From Grammothele lineata (Eukaryota; Basidiomycota; Agaricomycetes; Polyporales; Polyporaceae), in NCBI GenBank assembly GCA_002150815.3, contig NDFF03000043.1:1-64000 (forward strand): a stretch of 64,000 bases of DNA. The letters are read 5' to 3'. Under the pieces are notes generated by a model. The model had not been told where the DNA came from. It ran no database searches and was given only the letters and a program-made list of their open reading frames with translations. The translations under genes were made by a program, and so were the position numbers. Positions 22,585-34,716 of this stretch are shown here, piece by piece; position 1 is the first letter of the stretch, and each line of letters starts with the position of its first letter.

Positions 22585-22943
22585 TTGGCTCGAATGACGA
22601 AAGACCACCCTAATGGCGACGAAAGACTGGCTGTACGAGTCTCGCCAGGTGATACTATTTACAATCAGCCCAAACTCAGTACATCGCACTTGTGAGGGAA
22701 AATCCAACGTGACGAGCTAGCGATTGCGCACAGCACTCCATACCGTCGTTTAACATTGGTTTAGCAGGCGTGCAAGATATGAGGTACCGCTGTGTGCGAA
22801 GCTGAACGGCGGCGAGCGGCATGCGACGTAATGTCATATTGCGCTATGATACGACAAGGTCCTATGAGTACAACTAAAATTGTTGTGATGTTGAGCTTCT
22901 CAAATGTTTAGGACGACGTGAACATTCACATTACCTCTATTAT

Positions 22944-24067
22944 CTATTTACTCTGGGCCATCAAAGCATTCAGAGTCCGGGCTACGATTCCTACAGCCTC
23001 TTTTACGACATCGCGCTCGGCAGGTCTCACGCGCTGCATTACTCGACCCTCAAACTTGTCCGGGTGGTATCGTAGCATCGTCTCTCGCAACTTCTCCTTT
23101 CTTCTCTTCGCTGTGTCCAAGCCGTCCTCCATGGGCGACTCGGTGGCAGGAAAGAGGAAGGCGGAGATCGCATCGGCAGTGAAGTCTTCCACGAGAGCGG
23201 CGGCTCGAGCAACTGGAGAGTCATGACTTGAGAGGGTCATGATGGGCCACGGGACGTCTTCGAAGCGGAGCAGGTCGTCGTCGGCAATGGTGGCGGTTGA
23301 AGAGGCCAGGAGCTCTTTCCACCGCATCTCGTAGAGCTCTTGTCTCTGGACGTCTCGTATGCGGTCCTTCGCCTGTCTTTTCCTCCTTCGTTCTTCTTCT
23401 ACAGCACGCTCTAGGCGGCGTGTCTCTTCTCGGATGGCCTTCTCGCGCTCCTCCCGCGCCTTGCGCTCGGCCTGACGGCGCAGTTGCTCTTCATGCTCTG
23501 CGGCATGCTTCTTCCTGTACGCCAGTGTCATACGTAATGGAGATTGACTCGGGGTGATGGTTAGACTCACCTCCACATCCCAGCCCTCACCCACTCCGCA
23601 TAGTCTTCATCTTCCATATACCGCGGGTCAATGTCTAGCTCGTCGTCCATGCGCTCCATCCCGCCGCCTCTCCACCGCCTCGGTACGTGCGCGTATGCGT
23701 TGAAAGACGCCTCCACAGAATCGAGCCTGTCATCGTCGCCCATCGCCCCCCAGAGCTTGTCGCGGAATCGCTCCTCCTCGAGCTCCGCTTGTATGCGCTC
23801 GTAATCGACCTTGTGGGCCCTGTGACTGTAACCGGTGGAAGACGAGGCCGCCGGTTGAGGGCCATATTCAGCCTCGCCATCATCTACTCCGTCAACGTCA
23901 TCGTTTGGACGATGCCGTTTGGGAGAGCGGCGGTCGTCGTCGTAGTCGCTGTCATAGCGGTGCTTGCGTTCCGCCGCCTTTCGTGCGGCTTTGCGAGCCT
24001 TCTTTAGTTCTCGTTCGGCTTTCTCTGCAGGTGTCTGCTTAAGCTTGAGTCGAGATGATGATGGCAT
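22944..24067 (-). CDS. NFKBIL1-like protein with C-terminal HPD motif
   Basis: Model: complement(join(22944..23514, 23571..24067)), 355 aa, one 56 bp intron. It resembles the C-terminal part of NF-kappa-B-inhibitor-like protein 1 (nuclear, linked in animals to mRNA processing). The support is a J-domain-like end, LRETMLRYHPDKFEGRVMQR, followed by the helix DVVKEAVGIVARTLNAL. The N-terminus is Lys/Arg-rich (ELKKARKAARKAAERKHR) with an acidic stretch, a probable nuclear signal. The middle is a long charged helix of Glu/Arg/Lys (about residues 165-240), likely coiled coil. The ankyrin repeats of the animal protein are absent. The start MPSSSRLKLK is chosen as the first ATG giving the continuous basic N-terminus. 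Confidence 0.75.
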
Positions 24068-24544
24068 GCAAGTCGGGGATGTGAACAAGACGGTGAAGGC
24101 TGGTGGAGGTGTGAGCGAAAGCACATGTGCGGTGGTGGAGACATGGCTCCGATTTTGTCGGAAATGCTAAACGCTTACATCGTCAACTTCAGCGCTTTTT
24201 CTAAGCGCTGAGAGTTCGTCCTCAGGCTAGAGCCACCATCTTGCGAACTCAAAAATCAGAACTTCACTTTCTACGCTGTCCTGCTTCCCCTACGTCGCTC
24301 CCTTGTGCGCACACTGCGTTTTAAGCCAATTTAATCCACGATCTACTACCGTCATCGCCCAAGAGGTAGCTCCTATGCCATAGATCGCACTTGTCATTGA
24401 CTCGTCGCCCTCATACCAATTTCAACGCATTAATCTACCGGCAGCATCGGGTACATCCTTATCACTCATGCAACCACTATCCGTCCATCTCTCTCATATT
24501 GCGACGCCCTCCGGTGGAGTAAGTACCCAACCTTAGCGACTCAT
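24068..24544. other. Intergenic, no supported gene
   Basis: Lies between two minus-strand genes; only stray frames. Confidence 0.4.
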
Positions 24545-25017
24545 CTACTCCATTGCCGGAACAGCCAGGACCGCGGGCGTGACCTCGATACTGGCAACGT
24601 CCCACTATTAAAACACAAGTCCAATTAGATCATGGTTTACCGGCGTCATTGAGTACGTATAAGAAACATACGACTTCGCCGGAGGTGTAGTAGGGATCCT
24701 TGCGCAGGTTCTCCCATACTTCCTCCTCGTTGTCGGCGCGGACGAAGAACGCGGAGCCGGTGAGCTTTGACATGATATCTGCATCAGTCGTCAGGGTGCC
24801 CTTCTTGAGGACGCCTCCTCCCGCAGCTATGCCAAGCCGATGTGAGTTCACCAGTGCTCAGCTACCTGAGTCATAGCAACTGACCAACGTATCCACTCTC
24901 GAGCAACGGCGCGTTGACTTTCATGTGCTCAGGCGTATGCTTTTCGCGTTGCGCGTTCGGAAGGTCGCGGGCATGTACAAAGAAGACGTTTTTAGTTGTC
25001 ACCTTGGGGGTAGACAT
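24545..25017 (-). CDS. YciI-like (YCII domain) protein, paralogue 1
   Basis: Model: complement(join(24545..24604, 24672..24826, 24885..25017)), 115 aa. YciI-like proteins are small ferredoxin-like alpha/beta folds related to muconolactone isomerase; the substrate is unknown. Words shared with the other two copies: KHTPEHMK-type segment in exon 1, a Gly-rich turn followed by a hydrophobic strand, then EVWENLRKDPYYTSGEV at the end of exon 2. Intron 1 (58 bp, gtcagt donor) is phase 1, intron 2 (67 bp) phase 0, and exon 3 is exactly 60 nt, as in the paralogues at 40431 and 42333. No signal peptide, so probably cytosolic. Confidence 0.88.
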
Positions 25018-25552
25018 CTTATTCTTCTGGGATAGTGATTCGGCAGAAAGCGTAGCAGATGAAGAGTTGTAGTGTTAGGCCAGTGGATACTTGCTTTTCT
25101 TCGTTCGCCGTGCTCATACTTATAGCCCGAACGACACACCTCGGGCGGACGTGGACTACGGGCAGAATCGGGAGCTGCCCGCCCGATCCCGCTGCTTTTT
25201 CAAAAACCAGTAATAGTGCAATTGCAACGTTCTCCGTTCAGAATTTCAACATACACGGAGGCTATGAAGGGTGATCGAGTCACGGCCGTTCGTCCTTCCA
25301 GCAACAATCCCATTGACGCCTTCCGGTGCCGAGTAATACGAAATTTGAAACTAATCGTGTCTCATGTAGGCAGCTCAGCACGGTATCTGGAATTAGAGCG
25401 AGGACAAGAACCTGCTGGCAAAGCCCCGGTCGGACTTACGAGCATGTCCAGGTTTATAATCACCGGTAACGCGATATCGAGTGGGCACTGGTGTGCTCGA
25501 CAGCAGTACGTACATTTGTCGCTTGTTGAAAGCGTTGCTGATACGCCTAATT
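25018..25552. other. Intergenic, no supported gene
   Basis: Promoter of YciI paralogue 1 and 3' flank of the F-box-like gene 1. Confidence 0.4.
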
Positions 25553-27631
25553 TCAATCATGCAAATCCCAGATCGGCCAGTATGTGTCCTCCTCATCCCG
25601 ATCCCAAACCGCACGTGGTGCTTTCTCTTTCCATTCGAACTCCTTGGGGCCGTCCTCTCCGTATCGCACGATCGTCACATCCTCTACACCCTCTAACCCA
25701 GATATCAATGCCTGTGCGTCCTCCCAACACTTGTCGATCATCGGCGTTGTGAGCTTTACGACGACCCTTCGAACAGAAAGGCCTCCGCTCGCCCGGCGGG
25801 CAAGAATCTCGCGGAGGCTCCAGAGCTGGTCCCTATCCCCCAGACTCACTACGAGCGTCCGTAGCGCAGGGCATACGGCTCCCCCACCGCTCCCGTCTGC
25901 ATCGGCAGGTACTCCGAGTACCGGCTCCACGTCGCTGACATCGCAAGTGCCGAGCGTAACGATAAGCGTCTCGAGCCCCGCAAGCCCCATACAGAGGGAC
26001 TCTCCCGCCGGCGCGCCTCCCGGGTCACGAGCGACTAGCATGGAGGATCTAGCCGTCGGGACGTGCAGCTCGCGGATGTGGCGGAAGAGGGGAGAAGCGA
26101 CGAGAGCAGCACCGACCCGCGCCTGCGCCTCTGCGAATGTAAACACAGTAAAGGTCTTGCCTGGCATCTGCACATCAAGGCAAATACCGGCACCACGGCT
26201 GCATGTGGTACCAGGTGCGTCTGATGTATCGACGATCTGGATGGAATATGTTTCTTTGAGGCACTTGGCTGCAAGAGAGTTGTGGGATATAGGAGGGCCA
26301 ACGCGCATGGACGTGAAGTGGCTGCCAGACTGTGCGAACGCCGCGGCGAGTCCTGTCACGCACATAGCGACGTCGTGGGGAAGGACGCGTTGTATGTGCA
26401 CGAGACATCCGCGGGGTAGCGCAATGCATAAGAAGAATGTCGACCAGAACGCGTAGAGGGCGTTGCGGCGAGGCACAGCCATGGAGCCAGCCGGCACATC
26501 TTCCTCGATGAAGAGCGTCTGGAGGCGCTCGACTTGCACTACTTGGCCGACGTTGGCTGAGGGTACAATTGATCTCTTCGTTTTTGTGCGTGACCCGAAG
26601 AAGTTGAGGCGCAAACAGCGGAGGTTTGGACAGCCTCTCAGTAGCTCTAGCAAATCGGACGTTCGTATGTTATGAGAACGCATGTAGGCGAACGGACTGG
26701 GCTCAAACATGAAGTGGGTCAACGCGGTGAAGTCCGTGGCAGAAGGAAACCCCATGAGGTTCTTGAGGATGAGTGCGCGGATTGCGGAGGTAAAGCCATT
26801 GAACAGACGGATAGAGCGTGATCTGCGACTGTTCTGGTCCCAGGGAGTTCTGTATACATCAACATCTATGTGGCAGTACGAGACCTGTTTCCCCTCGAGT
26901 CTGAGGACGTCCCGAATGCAGTCCCATGACAAGCCACGAACATTCAGTTCTTTGATACGTGATCCATGCAGCCGCAGGATGTTGACGATGGTCTTTGATA
27001 ACGTCGCGGATTCAATATAGACGTACAACGGTCCAAATGGGCAGCGGTCTAGAAGTTCCGTCTCAACGTCTTCTAGCTCGCCTTCCCAATTCTCACGTTG
27101 GTATGAATGGATGGCGGACCAAAGGAATGGTGAAGCAAGAGCGACATTGCGCCAGTAATGACATACCGCAGTGAGCGGGATAATCTCCCTGGCGGGCAAA
27201 GGGATCATGGGCGACGGATCCCAAGGGGTACGACGAGCACCGTGTCTCCACAGCTTGGAGCCGGATGGAACGTGAATGAAGATGTGGGAGAGGATCTCTG
27301 GAGGCAGACGATGGCCCCTTCCTTCAAGGCTGTTCAGCATCCGCCGCGCGAGGACTGCGGCCTTCTGCGCCTCCTGACCTATCGCTTGAAGCTGAGAACG
27401 CAACAAGAGCTGGTGTTCAACTAGGCGCTCACGATACGTCCAAGAGAAGAACACGGACGTACAACTTCGGCGCTGAGCGACCTACACGAAGAGCATCAGT
27501 CAACTTGAAGGCGAATTCGTTGCACAGCAACGTGAACTGGCGTACCATGAGTCTTTTTGTGCCTGCAGACCTTCTAGCTGTTGAGCAAGTAACCTTGCAG
27601 TCTCCAAGGAATGGGTGAGAGGAGTCTCCAT
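25553..27631 (-). CDS. F-box-like/LRR protein 1
   Basis: Model: complement(join(25553..27409, 27466..27481, 27546..27631)), 652 aa. F-box proteins are substrate adaptors of SCF ubiquitin ligases; the target here is unknown. An F-box-like core is seen: HRLPPEILSHIFIHV, then LTAVCHYWRNVALASPFLWS, followed by leucine-rich beta/alpha repeats (for example LIVTLGTCDVSDVE) to the C-terminus, which ends TYWPIWDLHD. Exon 2 is only 16 nt. This corresponds to the 19 nt micro-exon of the other members, one codon shorter, and its donor (gttgta) is weak, so the 5' end is less sure than the long third exon. It is head-to-head with the membrane protein gene at 27851 (219 bp apart). Confidence 0.82.
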
Positions 27632-27850
27632 ACGGTATGATATTGCACGATGGTGGACAGATGGGCAGAGTTACAAGCCTTTCCGACATGGCAAGAGCGG
27701 TAAGCGCGTGGCGCTTATGTAACGTCAAATGCTGCCGCGGCGTGGTGGCGGATTCAAGCGCCGGCTCCAACAAGTTCAAGCTTGAACTTGAACTCAGACT
27801 GTCAACAGCCCCGACTTGGTCACTGTGTACCTAATCATTCGAGAACCATC

Positions 27851-29019
27851 ATGACCTGTGATAACTTGACGGATGCCGTGTCCGAGCGAACATCCGACAC
27901 CTCACCAGTCGTTCTTTCTGACGGTAGCTCGCAGTCAGATCATGGTCTTGCGCCGAACAAACTGGACGGTGACCCCGCTGCCAACACACCTGGGCATTCT
28001 AGCAAGAAGGCCGCAATCGATGTACGTACACTGTTTACTCATAGTCCACTATTTGTGTTATCTCGCGTATCTCATACTCCAGCACACCGCCTGTCACAGT
28101 TGCGTCCATTCTGGGTCGTACCAGTCATGCCAGTCCTCTACAGCGTTCACCGGATCTACAGACGCCACAGGCCACGCCGCTTACCCGTCTTGACGCCGTT
28201 CCGGCTCGGGGAGATGTACATCGCACTAGCGATGTGCCTAGCTAACTCCACCTACCAGGGTATCAGCATGTGGAGAATATTGGAGGATAAAGATCTCAAA
28301 ACGATCGACCAAACTCTGCAGATGGCGAGAAGGTTGGGGATGTGGTGGTGGATGGACAAGAAAGGCATCGAGGCCTTGCGGGGCCATCTCAGCGATATGA
28401 GCAAAGCATCGAATCATATTCGAAACTCAGAAATAGGAGACGCTGTGCGCGAAGGTGAGCTTCAGATGCTTCACTCTCATGGCCAAACTCATCGGCGTGG
28501 GCGTGTGTATGGCACACGTGGGCTTTAGCGTCGTATCGTTCCCGCAAGACATGGATGGGGAAGATAGATTGGTTTGAATTTCACATGTGGTCGGGTCGGC
28601 CAATGTGGCAGCTGTGGTTCTGCCATCTGAGCGGAATCGCGGTCAAGATCGAACAGCCACCCGCAAGCCGGTCAGACTGGGACACGATCTCCACTCTTTT
28701 CGCTAATGTGACGTCAGCACGGGTGAGCATCTGGCATCAGACAATCTCTACGCCTGTCGCTTATCGATGAGCGCAGTTTCAGACCGTCTCAATTCTGATG
28801 AGCGTGCTCGCGGGGACGATGATCCCAGTCGGGATGCTCGCGAGATTCTCTGGCCGGCGTGCTTTCTACCGCCCACTAAACGGAATGCAGCGCACAGCGA
28901 TCTGGGCAGTACTGTGCATGAACTATTCAAGTGGCTGGTTGTATTACAGACAGTTGCAGTCGATCGAGGACAAGGCGGGTTTTGCCAAGTGCGTACGCGG
29001 GGCAGGGTTTAAAGGGTGA
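27851..29019 (+). CDS. Multi-pass membrane protein of unknown function
   Basis: Model: join(27851..28025, 28083..28454, 28529..28722, 28777..29019), 327 aa; an alternative first intron, 28022..28099, also keeps the frame and gives 320 aa. I recognise no family. Seen: a Ser/Asp-rich N-terminus, then hydrophobic segments WVVPVMPVLYSVH, MYIALAMCLANSTYQG, VSILMSVLAGTMIPVGML and AIWAVLCMNYSSGWLYY, with aromatic-rich loops (WMGKIDWFEFHMW). The C-terminus (GFAKCVRGAGFKG) is basic. No signal sequence precedes the first segment. The divergent F-box-like gene shares its short promoter. Confidence 0.65.
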
Positions 29020-29928
29020 GGAAACTTCGTGGGTATATGCATTTGGGTATAGGCGTTAGACCTATGTAAGTTAGTAGGCACACAGAGAGATGAAATAAAG
29101 TCCGAGCAACGCCTCGATAGGTCTCGTAGGGAGCGTGTAATAATCGCTGATTGCGTAAGGGTAGATTGCAGTCCACACTCAAGAATAGTAGACGGATGAA
29201 TGTGAGGCCATTCCAAGCCTGGTGAGTCACCACCAACACGAGCTTCGCCGACATTCCACATCTTCAAGGCCAGATCGGCTAGTACCGGAAGGGCTCACCT
29301 TGAACGCTACGTCCGCATACTAATACTGTGTTCTCGCCGAAGGACAGTTTCGGAACGCGGCCGCGAGGAGACGGAAGTGTTATCTCCGATGCAATAGACA
29401 CTGTTCGCGGCGTCGACCAGTCCTTCAGACATTGGGGCGAGCCGACACCACTTTTTTGGAGACTTTGAAGTGGCATGCAGTTGAAGTATGTTTGAAGTAG
29501 TAGGAAAAAGCAGTCCGCCTGCAAGACTGAGTGGAAAGCGCTGGCGGAGGCTCGCTCGGCTCAGAGGAGGAAGTGCAGATCAGGAATTGTACGTATCCCG
29601 CACTGCGCGGCGTCCTAGCGTCCGAGCGTGCTTCCGTCCTCCATCACCCTCCGGCCACACCCTCACTTCCGCCCGGGTCTTTGGCAGCGTCCGCACGGGG
29701 CGCGCGGCGCAGGACAGCCCTGGTATGGACCTCGGCGAGCGGCGGCAGCAGGGCCCACCCAGCCGCAGCGTGGGAACGGATGACTCGTCTCCACCGACCT
29801 CTCAGGTCAGACTCGGTCTGATATGATTTATCTACCAGCCTCTCCGCCCAGCCACCATCCTCCTCTCCCCCTCTCGTTCCAGGCCCTCGCCTTTGTCCCC
29901 CTCGTCGCCCTCGCGCGCATCTCTAACC
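29020..29928. other. Intergenic, promoter of the NMN adenylyltransferase gene
   Basis: No domain-bearing frame. A CT-rich stretch just before 29929 fits a 5' leader. Confidence 0.4.
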
Positions 29929-31963
29929 ATGTCGGCCGACGTCACCCCCTCCCCGCCCCCGCCGTCGGCCGAGTTCACGGACCCACCCAACTACTCCTTC
30001 CCCGTCCACCGTCTCACCCGCGTCCTCCGCAATCCTGAGAAGCAGCCCGTCGTCCTCGTCGCATGCGGCTCCTTCAGCCCCATCACCTACCTCCACCTCC
30101 GCATGTTCGAGATGGCCAAGGACTACGTCCGCCAGAACACCGACTGGGAGATCGTCGGCGGCTACCTCAGCCCGGTCAGCGACCAGTACAAGAAGCCCGG
30201 TCTCATCAACGCCCACCATCGGTGAGTCTTCCTACCCTCGCCTACGTCGTTCCTGCGTCTCCCTTGGCACCGTTCCTCGCGCAATCTGTCGCCATCCTTT
30301 GCCCCATATCCTTCGAATCTTCTGCCGAGGGCAATTCTTTCGCTCCGTGCGCCGGTCACGTGAGCTTATGTCCGACCCCACCTTCCATCTTTCCCTCCAT
30401 CATCATTGTTCTCCCTCGTCTACGCCGCCGCCCTCACCTGTCCGGTTGTTTGCTGGTGAGGGCGACAGTGTGGTAGAGAATCATTGCCTTGCATCCCGGA
30501 ACTTCCGCACCGCCCCTAGTCGCCCAAGACGCCGTGGACCCTGAGATGCCTCCCCTGCTGCGTAATACGCCGTCCTACCGGTACTTCTGCGTCTCTTTCG
30601 CGTGCTACTCTCTAATGGTGGCATTCCCATGGGCCACTCGCAGAAAAGACATTGCCTCGATGCAAAGTTCTTCCTCCTGTTAGCAGGCGTCGTTTACGCT
30701 TCTGTGGTTTGGTCCACCCTCCGCTTCCTCGGAGGGGCGCCCACAGCTTGTGCACTGGAGTGTCTCCGGCGCAACGCTCTGCTGTCTCTGTGTCTGCTAT
30801 AGTTTCATTTCACGAGACGAAGCACGGCATGTGGGTAGGATCCCTGGGAGATGCACGAGGTACCGCTTCCATGAGGTCTGCTTCTGCAGTCCACAGGCGC
30901 GTCGTCCGCCGTCTGCGCTACCCCGCCAGCCGCTTCTCCCCACGAGCAGAGACTGGCATCGGTGGATATTTCTGCTGTTCCCCAGCGCGTTTCTACACCT
31001 CGTGGGGTGCTAATGACGGCGTCCATGGGAGCCAAACGGGCGCGCAGCCAGCCCTGGCGTTGGTAGTGTCCAACAAGGCCGCTAGTGACGCTCATACTCG
31101 GCCACTCGATCGCGCGGCTGACGCTGGGCCACCGTATGGCCCGATGCCCTTCCCGCCCTTTGGCCGAGAGCTGGATCATGACCACTTTGTGGGCGACAGG
31201 CGTTCACGAGAACGCCTCTGCGGTCCTCGTGACGAACTTAGCGTAGCGCGCCCCTCTCCATTGCCGCGACCGGATCTCCTCCGTTCCTATCCTCTATCCC
31301 CTCCTCTCTCTCTCTAATCTCATTCCCATGATCTCACCCCGGAACCCCGCGCTGACGCCCCTTGTCTTCCCCAGCGTAAACATGTGCACCCTCGCCGCCG
31401 ACCAAACCTCCCAATGGCTCATGGTCGACCCCTGGGAAGCCCTCCAGTCCTACCAACGCACCGCCGTCGTCCTCGACCACTTCGAGCACGAGATCAACGC
31501 CCGCCTGGGCGGGATCGCCCTCTCCCCCGCCCCCACCTCCCCGCGCGTCCCGGCCCGAATCATGCTCCTCGCAGGCTCGGACCTCATCGCGACCATGTCC
31601 GAGCCGGGCGTGTGGTCCGAGCCCGACCTCGACCACATCCTGGGCCGGTACGGGGCGCTGATCGTCGAGCGCGCGGGGGCGGACACGGACCAGGCGATCG
31701 ACGCGCTCGCGCGGTGGAGGCATAACATACATTTGGTGCACCAGCTTGTGCAGAATGATGTGAGCTCGACGAAGGTGAGGCTGTTTTTGAGGAGGGGGCT
31801 GTCCGTGAGGTACTTGTTGCCTGCGGCGGTGGTGGAGTATATTGAGGAGAGGGGGTTGTATTTGGATGATGGGCAAGGGGCGGGCGCGGGTGCGGCGGAG
31901 AAGGAAAAGGGAAAGGAGAAGGAGGGCGGCTCGTCGGCGTCGGCGTCTTCGTCTTCATCGTAA
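29929..31963 (+). CDS. NMA1: Nicotinamide-nucleotide adenylyltransferase (NMNAT)
   Basis: Model: join(29929..30221, 31375..31963), 293 aa. It makes NAD+ (or deamido-NAD) from ATP and NMN (or NaMN), the central step of NAD synthesis, usually in nucleus or cytosol. Motifs: GSFSPITYLHLRMFEMAKD (the GxFxPxxxxH nucleotidyltransferase signature), GGYLSPVSDQYKK, HRVNMC spanning the splice site, LMVDPWE, LLAGSDLIATM, and VSSTKVRLFLRRGLSVRYL (ISSTxxR signature). The C-terminus is a Lys/Glu then Ser-only tail. The single intron is 1153 bp, far longer than others in the window, and holds no supported gene. The join is certain because HRVNMC is contiguous in the family. Confidence 0.94.
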
Positions 31964-32295
31964 CCAGTCCCCCGCGTGCGGAACAGAAGTAGCCGTGCTC
32001 GTCGTTGCAGTCGGATCTATCAGAGTTGTATGATTTTGCTTATCTGTCGTAGTAGTCTGGCCTCCTTTGCTTCGCACATCGTGTCTATCGCCAGCCTATT
32101 TTCCCTTCCCCATAGTATGTAGTAGAACGCGCACGCTGGGGAGCAGAAGGAACACGGACCGTTCTGTATTGCGTCGTGCTGTGCCATAGTCTATCGAAAC
32201 CAATAATGCTCTGCTCCAAAGGTCTATCTGACACGCCCCATTCGTTTTGCTTCCCTTTCGCTCACCCACGTGCGTGCACGTCCACCATTCAACCC
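31964..32295. other. Convergent intergenic region
   Basis: 3' ends of the NMNAT and deacetylase genes meet here; no gene. Confidence 0.4.
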
Positions 32296-34716
32296 TCACT
32301 CCGCCTTCTTCCACACCTCCCTCCCCCCGACCCACGTGCTCAACACCCTCCCCTTCCTATCCAACACCACCAAATCCGCGTCCGCCCCCGCCCTCAACGT
32401 CCCCTTCCTCCCCTCGATGCCCAAACACCTCGCGGGGTTAAACGTCGCGCACCGGATCGCCTCCCCAAGGGAGCACCCGGTAAACCGGGAGAAGTTGCGG
32501 ACGCACTTGTCGAGGGTGACGACGGAGCCGGCGAGCGTGTCCGTGCCCTCGAGGTAGAGCTTGTCCCCGGCCTTGACGAAGCGCTTCCCGTCCCGCCAGG
32601 CGTGCACGCCGTCTTGGAGGTGCGGGTCGAGGATCTTCATCGCGTCTGTGATGAGGATGCAGCCGTCGGGGTAGGCCGTGTACGCGAGCTGTGGGGCGCG
32701 AGAGGGGGCGGGTCAGTGAGTCACGTTATCGCGCACGATGCGAAATAGGGGACTCACCCGGACAGAGTTGGGGTGCGAATGGATCCCATCGACAATGAGC
32801 TCATAAAACGGCCGCTCAAAGTCCAAATCCGCAACTTTCCCCTTCGTCAGCCCCAAGTCCGCCAACTCGCCCGCCGCCAGGACCGGCGTCTGCGGCGGCG
32901 TCTGCACGTCGTCGAACGCCTCCGACGTCGCCTGCGCGCCCTCTTGCTGCTGCTGCGCCGCCGCCCTCCTGACGACGGACGGCACGCGGTGCAGGAGCGG
33001 GAACGTGCTCGCGGTGGGGGACGTGCCGGGGGAGGAGGGGGAGGAGAGGTGCGGGGAGGCGCCGAGGAGGCCGATGATGGATGGGTCGCGGTGGTGCAGC
33101 TGTGGCATGGCGTTGAAGAGGTGCGTGATGAGCCGCGCGCCGCTCTGCATCGCGGCCGTCGCGAGTCCGGTGGAGGCAATACTGCACATACCCAGTCAGC
33201 CTCCCCGAATCGAATCGAAGTATATGTGGAAAGAGCTCACCTGTGTCCGATGGAGAACACGACCCCACGCCGGGTGAGCTCCTCAATGGAGTTCATGACC
33301 CCATCGACCTCGGGGGCAGCAGTGACGACACGGACCCCAATCGCCTCGTTCTGGTTCTGGCTCTCGCTGCCCATGAGCCAGTCTTCAGCTACGGCGAGGT
33401 TCTCCGCGCCGTAGACCTCCTCGAACGACTTGATCTCGCTCTTGGCGGGGAGGAGGAACTGGGGCGCGTGCGCGCCGCGCTTGGCGAGCTGGATGAACGG
33501 GCCCTCGGCGTGCCAACCGAGCAAGGTGGCAGAGTTCGGGGCGCTGTAGGGGCGCAGGAGATGCAGGAGCTTGGGGTAGAGTGTGCGCTCTTGCGTCTAG
33601 GAAAGAGAAGGATGATTAGCATGTTGAAGTGACGGACGAGCGCAATCAAAACGAAAAAGGGGTTATGGATGCCAGGCTACTTCCCAGAGAACGCACACAG
33701 CAATGATAACTCGGTCGAACGAGACACGTCATACGCATCACGATACGACACGTTGATATAAATGGGACAAAGACAGAAAGGCAACTTGCCGCACGGGGCA
33801 CGACATGTACCCACGTACAATACAACGATGAACGGGGCAGTTAAACCGAAAGGGTGACGGGAATACGCAAACGACACCGACACACAAAAGCCACCAACCA
33901 CAAGGCAAAACGCTAATCTCGCCGCCCACGTCTGAAGAAACATGGGTCAAACGGCAACGAGCGACGGACGTTTTGCACCACACGTATACGAAAAACACAT
34001 ACACGCCTGATACCGGTGACGAAATGGAGAGTACGGGACGTATATGCGCCAATTAAACGCATATATGCACCACGTACGCATGCGTACGCCGACTCAACCC
34101 GGAATGGTAGCCCAGACGGCACGAAACTCAAAGGAACGCAGCCCCCACGGATACTCACCCATGGAAGCACAACGCACGAGCGCATTCAGAAAGACGCGAA
34201 CGCGTCTCACGGAACGGCTCTCCCATGGGACCTCGAAATAGGAGGCGACTTGAGGACGGATCCAGAAACTCACAATAATAGTGGGAAGCAGCCTCCCCAC
34301 GGGCGCGTGAGCGGGACGGAGATGCGGAGGACGCGGTCGGGAACTTACGAAGTGACTCCGGTCTCGACGATCTTCTCCGCGACGCGGTGGAGTCCCGCGC
34401 GGTACGCCTCGTCGTCGCCCTCGTAGACGGAAAAGTCGAAGTTGTATGCACCGTTGATCTGGATGTCCATGAAACCGGGGCTAGCGGACGCTCGTGAGGG
34501 GATTGCAACGACGAGAAGGGGGATTGCTCACCTGAGGATGTTCCCGCCGAGGTCGATGACCCTGTCCGGCCTCTCCTTGCGGAGGAAAAAGGTGCGCTGG
34601 GAGTCGAGGATGACGCCGCGGCGCTCGTCGATCCAGAGGTCCTTCTCGACAAGGGCGCCGTCCTCTTGCGGGAGGAGACAATTGGTGAAGCAGATAAGGC
34701 CGTTGGAGGAGGTCAT
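32296..34716 (-). CDS. N-acetylglucosamine-6-phosphate deacetylase
   Basis: Model: complement(join(32296..32688, 32758..33181, 33241..33596, 34274..34292, 34349..34480, 34532..34716)), 502 aa. The enzyme (EC 3.5.1.25, NagA/amidohydrolase family) removes acetate from GlcNAc-6-P, letting chitin-derived GlcNAc enter metabolism. Motifs: [16 protein letters not shown] (start of the barrel), [19 protein letters not shown] (metal-binding His/Glu), [40 protein letters not shown] and the final [14 protein letters not shown] Gln/Ser-rich linker (about residues 255-310) is inserted, as in other fungi. Exon 3 is a 19 nt micro-exon coding LLPTII; without it the frame breaks. It is followed by a 677 bp intron. 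Divergent to F-box-like gene 2. Confidence 0.93.

Larger units (their letters stand above)
22414..22943. other. Promoter region of the KEN-box gene
   Basis: No gene. It contains the MCB and CRE motifs listed separately and a perfect inverted repeat TGTGAC-ATA-GTCACA at 22533-22547. The left part also serves as 3' flank for no other gene; the NFKBIL1-like gene ends at 22944 on the same strand. Confidence 0.5.

Noticed and set aside
30652..31317. 221-codon frame inside the NMNAT intron
   Set aside because: Arg/Ser/Pro-rich without domains; could be chance in a 1.1 kb GC-rich intron.
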